From Pseudomonas sp. C1C7 (GTDB lineage Bacteria; Pseudomonadota; Gammaproteobacteria; Pseudomonadales; Pseudomonadaceae): DNA of 64,000 bases. Below, in pieces: positions 33,049-41,049 of the stretch; the stretch's first letter is position 1, and every line of letters starts with the position of its first letter. Location: contig NZ_JABFMP010000019.1 in the NCBI RefSeq assembly GCF_013359595.1, forward strand, positions 62,001 to 126,000, read 5' to 3'. Below the pieces are notes generated by a model. It did no database searches and was not told the DNA's origin. It saw only the letters and a program-made list of their open reading frames with translations. A program made the position numbers and the translations under genes.

Positions 33049-33693
33049 TCAAGCCGGCGGCTGCATGATTTCGCGCAGTGACATGCGCTTGAACGTTTCG
33101 ACCAACCCCCGCCCTTCCTGCGGCTCACAGGAGATGGCGAGGCGCACGGTCGCTTCCCCCAGATGCCAGATCAGGAACGCCGACTGGCGAACCTTCTGCG
33201 CATCACAGTGCGGGTACACCCGCAGCATCGCCTCGGCCAGCACATCGCCGGCTTCACGGCTTTCTTGCAGTTCCAGCGCCAGCAGCTGCTTGTCGGCCTG
33301 CATGCCGCACCAGATGTCACGCATCGCCGGTGTCGCCAGCACGATCTCGTAGTACTGATCCAGCAGGTCTGAAAAAGCCGCCTGCAGCCCCTGCGCGTCC
33401 TCTACCGCACCCAACGCCTGTTCGATGCAGCAACGGCATTCGGCGTTGTAACGCTCGGCCAGGGTCTGGATCACCGAGCTTTTATCGGGGAAATACTGAT
33501 ACAGCGAGCCGATGGAAATCCCCGAACGCTCGGCGATTTCACTCATTTTCAGCTGATCGCTGCCCTTGGTCGCGATCAAATCCGTCGCCACGCCAAGGAT
33601 GCGCTCCTGACGTTCGCGGCTGCGTTGCTGCGTGGGGTTGCGGCGAGTCGGCTCGACAGGCTGTTCGAGGACTTCACTGGTCTTCTTCGGCAC
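33049..33693 (-). CDS. TetR-family transcriptional regulator
   Basis: A 214-residue repressor with an N-terminal TetR helix-turn-helix ('RERQERILGVATDLIATKG', 'MSEIAERSGISIGSLYQYFPDKS') at about residues 25-75 and a helical ligand domain of unknown specificity. The start is GTG 33693, which has GGGGAG seven bases upstream; the longer frame to 33825 would run through the operator region. It is divergent from an NmrA-like gene that it probably represses, through sites at 33727 and 33835. Confidence 0.88.
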   Translation of the reverse strand: MPKKTSEVLEQPVEPTRRNPTQQRSRERQERILGVATDLIATKGSDQLKMSEIAERSGISIGSLYQYFPDKSSVIQTLAERYNAECRCCIEQALGAVEDAQGLQAAFSDLLDQYYEIVLATPAMRDIWCGMQADKQLLALELQESREAGDVLAEAMLRVYPHCDAQKVRQSAFLIWHLGEATVRLAISCEPQEGRGLVETFKRMSLREIMQPPA

Positions 33694-33726
33694 GACGTTG
33701 CTCCCCCGATCTGAAACATGACATTG

Positions 33727-33738
33727 ACTCACCTTAGC
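33727..33738. promoter_or_regulatory. candidate TetR operator, tetR side
   Basis: ACTCACCTTAGC, repeated with 11 of 12 identities at 33844-33855. It lies 34 bp before the TetR start, where binding would give autorepression. Confidence 0.5.
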
Positions 33739-33834
33739 ACTCGACTTCAATGGACCCAAGAGCTCGCGCCCGTCCGTCGGGTTGTACTCGTCATCAATTG
33801 ACGACAAAACATGAGGGTCTATCATCTTTTAAAC

Positions 33835-33855
33835 GTGAGGACTACTCACATTAGC
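33835..33855. promoter_or_regulatory. candidate TetR operator, nmrA-like side
   Basis: Palindrome GTGAG-GACTA-CTCAC (33835-33849), whose right part continues into ACTCACATTAGC, the repeat of 33727-33738. Just before the NmrA-like gene start, fitting repression. Confidence 0.55.
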
Positions 33856-33862
33856 GAGAGAG

Positions 33863-34705
33863 ATGAACGCGATGAACAGCCATCAACAAACGATCCTGGT
33901 TCTCGGCGCCACTGGCAAAACCGGCCGGCGGATCGCTCAGCACCTCGAGACGAGCGGCCATGACGTGCGCTTCGGCTCGCGCAGCGCAACGCCATCCTTT
34001 GACTGGGAGGACCGTTCGACCTGGGCAGCAGCCCTCGACGGCGTTCAGGCGACGTACATTTCCTTTCAACCGGATCTCGCCGTACCCGGCGCCCTGGAGA
34101 CGATCCAGGCATTCACCCGGCAGGCGGTGCAAAGCGGCGTCGGCAAGCTGGTCTTGCTGTCGGGTCGTGGAGAAGCGGAGGCGGAACAGGCCGAGCGTGT
34201 CGTGCAAAACAGCGGTGTCGACTGGACCATCCTGCGAGCCAGCTGGTTTTGCCAGAATTTCAGCGAGGCGCATTTCCTTGAACCCATCCTGCAAGGCGAA
34301 CTGGTACTGCCCGTCGGCGATATCGCCGAGCCTTTCGTCGACGTGGAAGACATCGCCGAAATCGCCGTCGCCGCGCTGACTCAACCTGGCCACAGCGGCC
34401 AGCTCTACGAACTCACCGGTCCTCAAGCGCTGACCTTTGCCCAGGCCGTCGCCGAAATCGCCCGTGCAACCCGGCGCGATATCCGTTTTGTCACAGTGTC
34501 GGCAGAAGCTTATGGGCAGGCGCTGAAACAGGAGCACATGCCGGCCGAGGTGACTGATCTGGTGTTGTATTTGTTTACGACGGTGCTCGATGGTCGCAAC
34601 ACACCCGTTGCCGATGGCGTGCAGCGCGCGCTGGGGAGACCCGCGAGAAGCTTTACAGATTATGTCCAGCGTACGGCAACGTCAGGGGTCTGGAGCCAGC
34701 AGTAA
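33863..34705 (+). CDS. NmrA-like NAD(P)H-binding protein (atypical SDR)
   Basis: A 280-residue protein with the N-terminal Rossmann motif 'ILVLGATGKTGRRIAQHL' and the NmrA/quinone-oxidoreductase-2-like features 'VDWTILRASWFCQNFSE' and 'FVDVEDIAEIAVAAL'. Members sense or reduce with NAD(P)H; some are quinone reductases. Start ATG 33863 after GAGAGAG, with ATG 33872 possible. Divergent from a TetR gene and probably induced by that regulator's ligand. Confidence 0.85.
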   Translation: MNAMNSHQQTILVLGATGKTGRRIAQHLETSGHDVRFGSRSATPSFDWEDRSTWAAALDGVQATYISFQPDLAVPGALETIQAFTRQAVQSGVGKLVLLSGRGEAEAEQAERVVQNSGVDWTILRASWFCQNFSEAHFLEPILQGELVLPVGDIAEPFVDVEDIAEIAVAALTQPGHSGQLYELTGPQALTFAQAVAEIARATRRDIRFVTVSAEAYGQALKQEHMPAEVTDLVLYLFTTVLDGRNTPVADGVQRALGRPARSFTDYVQRTATSGVWSQQ

Positions 34706-34810
34706 CAAGTGTCGACGGGCTGCATGGCGACAACCGATTTCCTCGACTAGGGTCTTTTGCGTATTCAACTGCGGCGCCTTCATTGGCAGGAGCCTGATAA
34801 GGAGGAAGCG

Positions 34811-35011
34811 ATGTCATCCATTCGTAATGCCGAGCAAACGTACCGCCGATGGTCCAGCCCGATCCTGCTCGAACTCAAGGAGCGAGAGCATCAACTCGAC
34901 CCGCTCGATCGTGAAGCGTTGCAAAACATCTTGTTGGAAAGGCGATTGATCAACAGCGGCAACCCTGACGGCAACGAACGGCGCAAGGCCGGGCTGGACA
35001 GACACGTCTGA
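34811..35011 (+). CDS. hypothetical protein (66 aa)
   Basis: A 66-residue charged, helical protein ('RRWSSPILLELKEREHQLDP', 'REALQNILLERRLIN'). GGAGGAAGCG directly before ATG 34811 is a strong ribosome site and decides the start. Followed by a very strong terminator. Function not recognised. Confidence 0.62.
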   Translation: MSSIRNAEQTYRRWSSPILLELKEREHQLDPLDREALQNILLERRLINSGNPDGNERRKAGLDRHV

Positions 35012-35012
35012 A

Positions 35013-35050
35013 AAAACCGCAGGAGCGAGATAGCTCGCTCCTGCGGTTTT
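35013..35050 (+). terminator. strong intrinsic terminator
   Basis: A perfect 17-bp stem, AAAACCGCAGGAGCGAG pairing across ATAG, with flanking A- and T-runs, directly after the 66-residue gene. Confidence 0.9.
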
Positions 35051-35131
35051 CCGCTTGTCCGGTGGCCGGCACCTTTTCCCATCCCCCTCCTTCCAACGCT
35101 ATACCCTCCCCGCGCGTGGAAGACTCAGACG

Positions 35132-35413
35132 ATGAACAGATCAATGGCTGCTCTTACCTTGGTAGGCCTGCTGTCGAGCACCTCACTCCCTGCATTGGCG
35201 ACCGAAACCACCTCCCAGGGATCCGCCGTGCCACCGGCGGCCATTCCAGGGCTCAACCAGGCTCAGGGCGCCGAGTCCAAGGAGGACAAAGCCAATAAAA
35301 AAGGCGAGGAAGCGGCAGGGTCCAACTCGGGCACCGATGCGCAAACTCAGAAGAAAGAAGCAGAATCCTCCAGCAGCTCAGGGCAAGAGGCGAAACAACA
35401 AGGCGAAGGCTGA
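35132..35413 (+). CDS. secreted low-complexity protein (93 aa)
   Basis: A 93-residue protein with signal peptide 'MAALTLVGLLSSTSLPALA' followed by a hydrophilic, low-complexity tail rich in Glu, Lys, Gln, Ser and Gly ('KEDKANKKGEEAAGSNSGTD', 'ESSSSSGQEAKQQGEG'). Probably periplasmic and disordered. No family recognised. Confidence 0.6.
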   Translation: MNRSMAALTLVGLLSSTSLPALATETTSQGSAVPPAAIPGLNQAQGAESKEDKANKKGEEAAGSNSGTDAQTQKKEAESSSSSGQEAKQQGEG

Positions 35414-35576
35414 ACAGCCTCGAACGCTAATCTGGGAGCATTTGGAATCGCCTGAATTTGCGGGTGAGCTTTTTCCCTGCCTGAAACACATCCGGTAATC
35501 TTCGGGTGCATACTAAGCTAGTCTTTCCACTCTAAAACAGAATCGAACGATCTCCTCTTTCCTCTTTCGAGAGTAC

Positions 35577-36026
35577 GTGAACGTGAAAGGCAGATTGATT
35601 GGCGCTGCTGCGCTCGTGGCCTGTGTATGTGGCCTGGGTTACGGATTCAGTACATGGCAGGACAGCAAGAGCCGGCGACAGGATGAGCTTTGCCATGTGG
35701 CCCAGGAGCATCTCAAGGGCGTAGAGATCCAGGCTCGCGCCATGGCCGCTGGTTTGTCCGTCGAAGATTACGCCGAAGCAGAAAAAGCCGACGTCGGCAA
35801 ACTCATCCACGCCCTGGATACCGCCAACACCAAGGAAGAGGTGGAAGCCGTCATTTCGGAACACTCCGCCACCGTCGAAGCCAAGGTCGCGGCAACCGAT
35901 GCGGAAGTGAAGTCCCGGGGCGAACAACCCTTCCTCGGCCAACAGCGCAAAGAGCAGCGCATCACCACCGACGTCAAACAGGAAATCCAGCGCGCCGAGA
36001 AGGCTGTCAGCACGGCGTGTGAGTGA
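35577..36026 (+). CDS. membrane-anchored/periplasmic hypothetical protein (149 aa)
   Basis: A 149-residue protein with an N-terminal hydrophobic segment ('LIGAAALVACVCGLGYGF') and a charged, helical remainder with two cysteines ('DELCHVAQEH' and the C-terminal 'STACE'), which could form a disulphide. Start GTG 35577 or GTG 35583. Function unknown. Confidence 0.6.
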   Translation: MNVKGRLIGAAALVACVCGLGYGFSTWQDSKSRRQDELCHVAQEHLKGVEIQARAMAAGLSVEDYAEAEKADVGKLIHALDTANTKEEVEAVISEHSATVEAKVAATDAEVKSRGEQPFLGQQRKEQRITTDVKQEIQRAEKAVSTACE

Positions 36027-36059
36027 AGCCCCATTGCAAAATTGCGGACCAGAAACAAA

Positions 36060-36095
36060 CAAGGGTTTGCATCAGCTTTCGCCCGCAAACCCTTG
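36060..36095 (-). terminator. terminator after tRNA-Leu
   Basis: CAAGGGTTTGC...GCAAACCCTTG with a T-rich tail on the minus strand, nine bases beyond the tRNA-Leu 3' end. Confidence 0.75.
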
Positions 36096-36103
36096 ATTTA
36101 AAA

Positions 36104-36190
36104 TGGTGCCCGAAGCCGGAATCGAACCGGCACGCCCTTACGAGCGGGGGATTTTAAGTCCCATGCGTCTACCAGTTTCGCCATTCGGGC
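36104..36190 (-). tRNA. tRNA-Leu (UAA)
   Basis: An 87-nt cloverleaf on the minus strand: acceptor GCCCGAA/TTCGGGC, anticodon loop CTTAAAA (anticodon TAA), a long variable arm, T-loop GGTTCGATTCC, and an encoded CCA end. Confidence 0.96.
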
Positions 36191-36503
36191 GGTAGCGCGG
36201 TGAATCAGAGGGTGGAAATATATACATCCCGGTCTGGTGAAGCAAGGTCGCATGTGTGATTTGCGAGACTAAATCATGCTGAGAGCAAAAATAAAAAACT
36301 TCTTAAATCATGAACCTACGCAACATATTTCGGATTCGCGCCAGGTTTTGGCGATCATGCGACCGCTACTTTTGCGCTGCTATCAAGACTTCATTGCCAA
36401 CGACATCGCCTGGAGTACAGGTATCCCTGAAAGTAGCGGGAAACTCGTCAGCACCAGACGTTCTGATTGGCAGAACCCCAGACGTTCCTGAAGACAATAA
36501 AAA
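36191..36503. other. 313-bp spacer between tRNA-Leu and the tRNA-Cys terminator
   Basis: Unlike its surroundings it is relatively AT-rich ('GAGAGCAAAAATAAAAAACT') and I find no gene in it. Because the tRNA-Cys transcript ends at 36504, tRNA-Leu probably has its own promoter here; none is clear enough to name. Confidence 0.5.
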
Positions 36504-36532
36504 ACCCCGTAGATCATCGATCTACGGGGTTG
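36504..36532 (-). terminator. terminator after tRNA-Gly/tRNA-Cys
   Basis: AACCCCGTAGATC-ATC-GATCTACGGGGTT, perfect 13-bp stem followed by a T-run on the minus strand, seven bases after tRNA-Cys. Confidence 0.9.
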
Positions 36533-36539
36533 TTTATAG

Positions 36540-36613
36540 TGGAGGCCGAGGTCGGAATCGAACCGGCGTAGGCGGATTTGCAATCCGCTGCATAACCATT
36601 TTGCTACTCGGCC
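36540..36613 (-). tRNA. tRNA-Cys (GCA)
   Basis: A 74-nt cloverleaf on the minus strand: acceptor GGCCGAG/CTCGGCC, anticodon loop TTGCAAA (GCA), T-loop GGTTCGATTCC, encoded CCA. Confidence 0.97.
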
Positions 36614-36659
36614 TCAAAACATTTGCTGTCAGTAGCAACAACATCAAATGCGTAAAACT

Positions 36660-36735
<76 letters not shown>

Positions 36736-36798
36736 GTCTTGGTGTGGCGCATTCTATAGATTCCAGAAGCCCCGTCAACCCTTTGATTCAAAAAAGTT

Positions 36799-37359
36799 TT
36801 ATTTCTTTTCAACGTCGGTCTTCAGATGCGGCCAGGCAGCCCGCAAGTATTGGACCATGGACCACAAAGTGAGGCCCGCGGAGACCATCAGCAAGGCGTA
36901 ACCGAGCAACACCCAGAAGCTGAAGTCTTTCGGATTGGCCAGCAGGATCACCAACGCCAGCATCTGCGCGGCGGTTTTCCATTTGCCCAGGTTGGACACG
37001 GCCACATGGGCACGAGCGCCCAGTTCGGCCATCCATTCGCGCAGAGCGGAAACCACGATCTCTCGACCGATGATGACCGCTGCCGGCAGCGTGAGCCAGA
37101 AATTGCCGTGTTCCTGCACCAGCAGCACCAGCGCAACGGCGACCATCAGTTTGTCGGCAACCGGATCGAGGAATGCCCCGAACGGTGTGCTTTGCTCCAG
37201 ACGGCGGGCCAGATACCCGTCCAGCCAGTCCGTGGCAGCGGCAAACGCGAAGACCGAGGCTGACGCCAGGTAACTCCACTGGTAAGGCAGGTAGAACAGC
37301 AAAATGAAGATCGGAATGAGCAGAACGCGTAGAACGGTAATCAGATTAGGGATATTCAT
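36799..37359 (-). CDS. pgsA: CDP-diacylglycerol-glycerol-3-phosphate 3-phosphatidyltransferase
   Basis: A 186-residue inner-membrane enzyme making phosphatidylglycerophosphate, the first committed step to phosphatidylglycerol. The CDP-alcohol phosphatidyltransferase motif D-G-x2-A-R-x8-G-x3-D-x3-D is seen as 'DWLDGYLARRLEQSTPFGAFLDPVADK' (split here: DGYLARR, then GAFLDPVAD). 'NIPNLITVLRVLLIPIFILL' begins the first membrane segment. Start ATG 37359. Downstream of uvrC by 32 bp and upstream of the tRNA cluster, the usual gamma-proteobacterial order. Confidence 0.97.
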   Translation of the reverse strand: MNIPNLITVLRVLLIPIFILLFYLPYQWSYLASASVFAFAAATDWLDGYLARRLEQSTPFGAFLDPVADKLMVAVALVLLVQEHGNFWLTLPAAVIIGREIVVSALREWMAELGARAHVAVSNLGKWKTAAQMLALVILLANPKDFSFWVLLGYALLMVSAGLTLWSMVQYLRAAWPHLKTDVEKK

Positions 37360-37391
37360 CGGCACAACTGGCTACGAGGTGAGGTGGCATT

Positions 37392-39215
37392 CTACTCGCT
37401 GTGCAGATTTGCATAAATCAACTCGGCGAGCTTTTTACTGATCCCGGGTGCTTTGGCGATCTCTTCGATGCTGGCACGAGACAGCTCCTGCAATCCACCA
37501 AAATGTTTCAACAAGTCGCGGCGGCGTGTCGGCCCTACCCCGGCAACGCCCTCGAGCGTAGACGTACGACGGGTTTTTCCGCGGCGGGCGCGATGCCCGG
37601 TGATTGCAAAGCGGTGAGCTTCGTCGCGAATCTGCTGGATCAAATGCAGCGCGGGGGAATCGCCGCGCAAGGTGAATTCGTGGGCGGCGTCATTGAGGTA
37701 CAGGGTTTCGAACCCGGCCTTGCGCGTCGCACCCTTGGCCACGCCGAGCAGGATCAGGTCCGGCACCGCCAGCTCATTGAGCACATCACGGGCCATGGAC
37801 AACTGTCCCTTGCCGCCGTCCACCAACAGGATATCGGGCAACTTGCCCTCCCCGTCCTTCAACTTGCTGAAGCGTCGGGTCAGCGCCTGGTGCATCGCGG
37901 CGTAGTCATCGCCGGCTGTCACGCCTTCGATGTTGTAACGACGGTAATCGGCCTTGATCGGTCCTTCAGGGCCGAACACCACGCACGAGGCCACGGTCGC
38001 CTCACCACTGGAGTGACTGATGTCGTAGCACTCCAGGCGCTGTGGTGGTTCGTCCAGCTTCAGCACACTGGCCAGATCATCGAAGCGCGCGGTGATGTGC
38101 TGACGATTCGCCAGGCGCGCGGCCAGCGCCTGCTCGGCATTGGTCACCGCCAGCTGCTGCCAGCGCGCACGCGTGCCACGCACCCGATGACTGATGGTCA
38201 ACTCGCGACCGCGCAGCTCGGCAATGGCTTCTATCAGCGCTGGAAAGTCTTCGTGAACCACGTTGACGATCAGCTCGCTCGGCAGGTCGCGTTCGGGACT
38301 GCTGACAAAGTACTGACCCAGAAACGCGGCCATGACCTCGCAAACGTCTTCCTCGATACCAACCTGCGGGAAAAAGTTCTTGCTGCCCAGCACCCGCCCG
38401 CCCCGCACGCTGATCAAATGGACGCAGGCGCCACCCGGGTTGACGAACGCCGCGATCACATCGACGTCGCCACTGCCGCCTTCCATGCTCTGCTGATCCT
38501 GGACCCGACGCAGCAGCGCGATCTGATCACGCAATTCGGCGGCACGCTCGAACTCAAGGTTGATCGCGGCTTCTTCCATCGCGCCCGATAACTCATCGCT
38601 GAGCGCGTTACTGCGGCCCTCGAGGAACATCACCGAGTGCCGTACGTCCTCGGCATACACCTCAGGCTCGACCAGACCGACACAAGGCGCCTTGCAGCGC
38701 TTGATCTGGTACTGAAGGCAAGGACGCGTGCGGTTCTTGTAATAGCTGTCTTCGCACTGGCGAACGAAAAAGGCCTTTTGCAACAGGCTCAGGCTTTCGC
38801 GGATCGCGCCGGCGCTAGGGTAAGGACCAAAGTATTTGCCCTTGGCCTTCTTCGCACCGCGATGAATGCTCAGGCGCGGGAACTGACCATCGGACAGGAA
38901 GACGTAGGGATAGGATTTGTCGTCGCGCAGGAGGATGTTGTACGGCGGCCGCCATTCCTTGATCAGCGTCTGCTCAAGCAGCAGCGCCTCGGTTTCGTTG
39001 GCGGTGATGGTCGTCTCGACCTGGGCGATGCGTGCAACCAGCGCTGCGGTCTTGGGTGCCAGGCCGGTTTTGCGGAAATAGCTCGACAGGCGACTCTTGA
39101 GGTTCTTGGCCTTGCCGACATACAGCAGGCGCGCATCGCTGTCGAACATGCGATACACACCGGGACGCCCACTGACGGTTGACAGGAAGGCACTTGGATC
39201 AAAGATTTCGGTCAT
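37392..39215 (-). CDS. uvrC: excinuclease ABC subunit C
   Basis: A 607-residue nucleotide-excision-repair nuclease making both incisions with UvrB. Order: GIY-YIG domain for the 3' cut ('RPGVYRMFDSDARLLYVGKA'), UvrB-binding UVR motif around residue 205 ('ALSDELSGAMEEAAINLEFE'), RNase-H-like domain for the 5' cut ('LECYDISHSSGEATVAS', 'LLVDGGKGQLS'), and C-terminal helix-hairpin-helix pair ('GVGPTRRRDLLKHFGG'). Two bases downstream of gacA, with which it forms the well-known gacA-uvrC operon. Confidence 0.98.
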   Translation of the reverse strand: MTEIFDPSAFLSTVSGRPGVYRMFDSDARLLYVGKAKNLKSRLSSYFRKTGLAPKTAALVARIAQVETTITANETEALLLEQTLIKEWRPPYNILLRDDKSYPYVFLSDGQFPRLSIHRGAKKAKGKYFGPYPSAGAIRESLSLLQKAFFVRQCEDSYYKNRTRPCLQYQIKRCKAPCVGLVEPEVYAEDVRHSVMFLEGRSNALSDELSGAMEEAAINLEFERAAELRDQIALLRRVQDQQSMEGGSGDVDVIAAFVNPGGACVHLISVRGGRVLGSKNFFPQVGIEEDVCEVMAAFLGQYFVSSPERDLPSELIVNVVHEDFPALIEAIAELRGRELTISHRVRGTRARWQQLAVTNAEQALAARLANRQHITARFDDLASVLKLDEPPQRLECYDISHSSGEATVASCVVFGPEGPIKADYRRYNIEGVTAGDDYAAMHQALTRRFSKLKDGEGKLPDILLVDGGKGQLSMARDVLNELAVPDLILLGVAKGATRKAGFETLYLNDAAHEFTLRGDSPALHLIQQIRDEAHRFAITGHRARRGKTRRTSTLEGVAGVGPTRRRDLLKHFGGLQELSRASIEEIAKAPGISKKLAELIYANLHSE

Positions 39216-39217
39216 TT

Positions 39218-39859
39218 TCAGAGGCTGGCATCTACCATGCCGTGACGAACCGCCAGCAGCGTCAACTCGACATCACTGCTGATCGAAAGCTTTTCGAAGA
39301 TGCGGTAACGGTAGGTATTCACGGTTTTCGGCGACAGGCATAGCTTGTCGGAAATGATCTGGACCTTCTGGCAGCCGACGATCATCAACGCGATCTGGAT
39401 CTCGCGCTCGGACAAGGCATCGAAGGGCGAGTCATTGGTTGGCTGGAAGGATTTGATTGCCAGCTGCTGGGCAATCTGCGGACTGATGTAGCGCTGACCG
39501 GCAAAGACCAGTCGAATGGCCTGGACCATTTCCGGCAGACCCGCGCCCTTGGTCAGATAGCCTGCGGCGCCGGCTTGCAGCAAACGTGTAGGAAACGGGT
39601 CTTCCTCGCACACCGTTACCGCGACGACCTTGATGTCCGGATGGCTGCGCAGCAGTTTGCGCGTGGCTTCAAGACCACCGATGCCGGGCATCTTGACGTC
39701 CATCAAGACCACATCGGGTTTGAGTTCGCGCGCCTTGAGCAACGATTCCTCACCCGATTCAGCCTGGCCGACCACTTGCAGGCCATCGATGTCAGCCAGC
39801 ATTCGTGTAATGCCCGTACGAACGAGATCATGGTCATCGACCACTAGCACCCTAATCAA
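39218..39859 (-). CDS. gacA: response regulator GacA
   Basis: A 213-residue global response regulator, partner of sensor GacS, activating small RNAs that sequester RsmA/RsmE and so secondary metabolism and exoproducts. Receiver domain with phospho-acceptor Asp54 ('DVVLMDVKMPG') and C-terminal LuxR helix-turn-helix ('LSEREIQIALMIV', 'LCLSPKTVNTYRYRIFEKL'). The start is TTG at 39859 with GAGGTG upstream, as reported for fluorescent pseudomonads; longer frames lack family sequence. Just upstream of uvrC. Confidence 0.98.
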   Translation of the reverse strand: MIRVLVVDDHDLVRTGITRMLADIDGLQVVGQAESGEESLLKARELKPDVVLMDVKMPGIGGLEATRKLLRSHPDIKVVAVTVCEEDPFPTRLLQAGAAGYLTKGAGLPEMVQAIRLVFAGQRYISPQIAQQLAIKSFQPTNDSPFDALSEREIQIALMIVGCQKVQIISDKLCLSPKTVNTYRYRIFEKLSISSDVELTLLAVRHGMVDASL

Positions 39860-39986
39860 GCAGACACCTCGCAATTTGGTCTTCGTGGGTTGTCGCCACC
39901 TTAGCAAAAAGGAACTGGCAGACCTAGCGGAAAGCGTCACATAAAAAGTTTCCAGTTATCTTGCAAAGCCCTGTGCCAAGCGTGTT

Positions 39987-40430
39987 TCAGGCAAATCCGT
40001 GATCGGTGTCGCGCTGCATTCTCAGGAAACACGGGTCCTTGCCGACCACTTGTAGTCCCTTTCTTTCATACAACGCTCGCGCCGGATTATTTTCGAAGAC
40101 CGTCAGACGCAATGCCGGACGTCGCTCCCGGCAGGCGATGGCATATGCCTGATCGATTGCCCAGGATCCGGCGCCCTTCCCGCGAAAGGCTTCGGCGATC
40201 TGCAGCTCACGGATGTAGAGCGCCCTGGCATCGCGGCTCAGGCTGACGAATCCCAGCCGATCCTCACCGCGCACGATGATGCGGTTGTCGCGCCCGGCCC
40301 AGGCAACATCGAATGCTTCGTCCTGCCACAGCAAATCATGCTGAATGTAATAGCGCAGCATATTGCTGCAGGTCAGTTCGCGGGCGAACACCAGATCGCC
40401 GTCAGTGGCTGCACGCCATTGGAATTCCAT
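39987..40430 (-). CDS. GNAT-family N-acetyltransferase
   Basis: A 147-residue acetyltransferase. The acetyl-CoA motif is 'LQIAEAFRGKGAGSWAIDQA' (Q/RxxGxG/A) and the C-terminal 'RLTVFENNPARALYERKGLQ' is typical. The substrate is unknown. Start ATG 40430 or GTG 40433 after GAGGCG. It lies 127 bp upstream of gacA on the same strand. Confidence 0.85.
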   Translation of the reverse strand: MEFQWRAATDGDLVFARELTCSNMLRYYIQHDLLWQDEAFDVAWAGRDNRIIVRGEDRLGFVSLSRDARALYIRELQIAEAFRGKGAGSWAIDQAYAIACRERRPALRLTVFENNPARALYERKGLQVVGKDPCFLRMQRDTDHGFA

Positions 40431-40584
40431 CACGCCTCAGTGACCTGATTGCACAAGCCCCAAGTGTGTCACACCCGCCATGTTGCTCAAGCCATAGAAA
40501 ACGCCGCCTGCGATCGATAGCAATTTCTGATTGAATCCTCGTACCGGGCTCTAGTAAGCTCGGTGCATCCATCGGAGACAAACC

Positions 40585-40713
40585 ATGTTCAACGCCCTCT
40601 CACAGCTACGTACCGCCAGCGCTCCGCGCTCGGTTTCGGCTGCCCGGGCGAACGGTGTTTGCGCTCCGGTCAGCTTTTATTTTGGGTATTGGTTTAGCCA
40701 CTGGCGCGCCTGA
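40585..40713 (+). CDS. aromatic-rich leader peptide (42 aa)
   Basis: A short frame with ATG 40585 preceded by CGGAGAC and a C-terminus S-F-Y-F-G-Y-W-F-S-H-W-R-A: seven aromatic residues (three Phe, two Tyr, two Trp) in ten positions. Its stop is 48 bases before a strong intrinsic terminator, and a DAHP synthase gene lies downstream. This is the layout of ribosome-mediated attenuation: stalling on scarce aromatic tRNAs would prevent the terminator. The antiterminator pairing was not resolved by eye. Confidence 0.7.
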   Translation: MFNALSQLRTASAPRSVSAARANGVCAPVSFYFGYWFSHWRA

Positions 40714-40760
40714 TACCCACACGGCGCCCACTTTGAACGGGTCGCCACCAGAGATTTCTC

Positions 40761-40797
40761 AACCCCCGGTCGGCCTCCCGACCGGGGGTTTTGTTTT
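40761..40797 (+). terminator. attenuator-type terminator upstream of the DAHP synthase
   Basis: AACCCCCGGTCGG-CCTC-CCGACCGGGGGTT, a perfect 13-bp stem, followed by TTGTTTTTT. It stands between two leader peptide frames. Confidence 0.88.
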
Positions 40798-40850
40798 TTC
40801 AGCCCTTAACTTTTTGTTGCAGCACACCAGACATACAGAGGATCAGCACC

Positions 40851-41003
40851 ATGAACTACGCCACTTATTACCGTTACGACAGTTTTACCGCCTGGCGATT
40901 TACCACCCTCCGCTCGGGACAGCCTGCCGCCTCCGATCGGTCACCCACAGGTGGCAAGCACACACACGCAGCCAATCCGGCCAATTGTCGACCCCCCCTA
41001 TAG
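40851..41003 (+). CDS. second aromatic-rich leader peptide (50 aa)
   Basis: ATG 40851, after AGAGGATC, opens M-N-Y-A-T-Y-Y-R-Y-D-S-F-T-A-W-R-F: four Tyr, two Phe and one Trp in the first 17 codons; the rest is unremarkable and ends 46 bases before the DAHP synthase start. No second terminator with a T-run follows, so any control here would act on translation or coupling. Role inferred from composition and position. Confidence 0.55.
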   Translation: MNYATYYRYDSFTAWRFTTLRSGQPAASDRSPTGGKHTHAANPANCRPPL

Positions 41004-41049
41004 GCCGAGCGCGCGGGAGCGAACCCGCCGCCAGCCAGGAAGCCTGAAC

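Noticed and set aside
41004..41049. A second attenuator directly before the DAHP synthase
   Set aside because: The stretch can form short GC pairs, but has no T-run, so it is not an intrinsic terminator.
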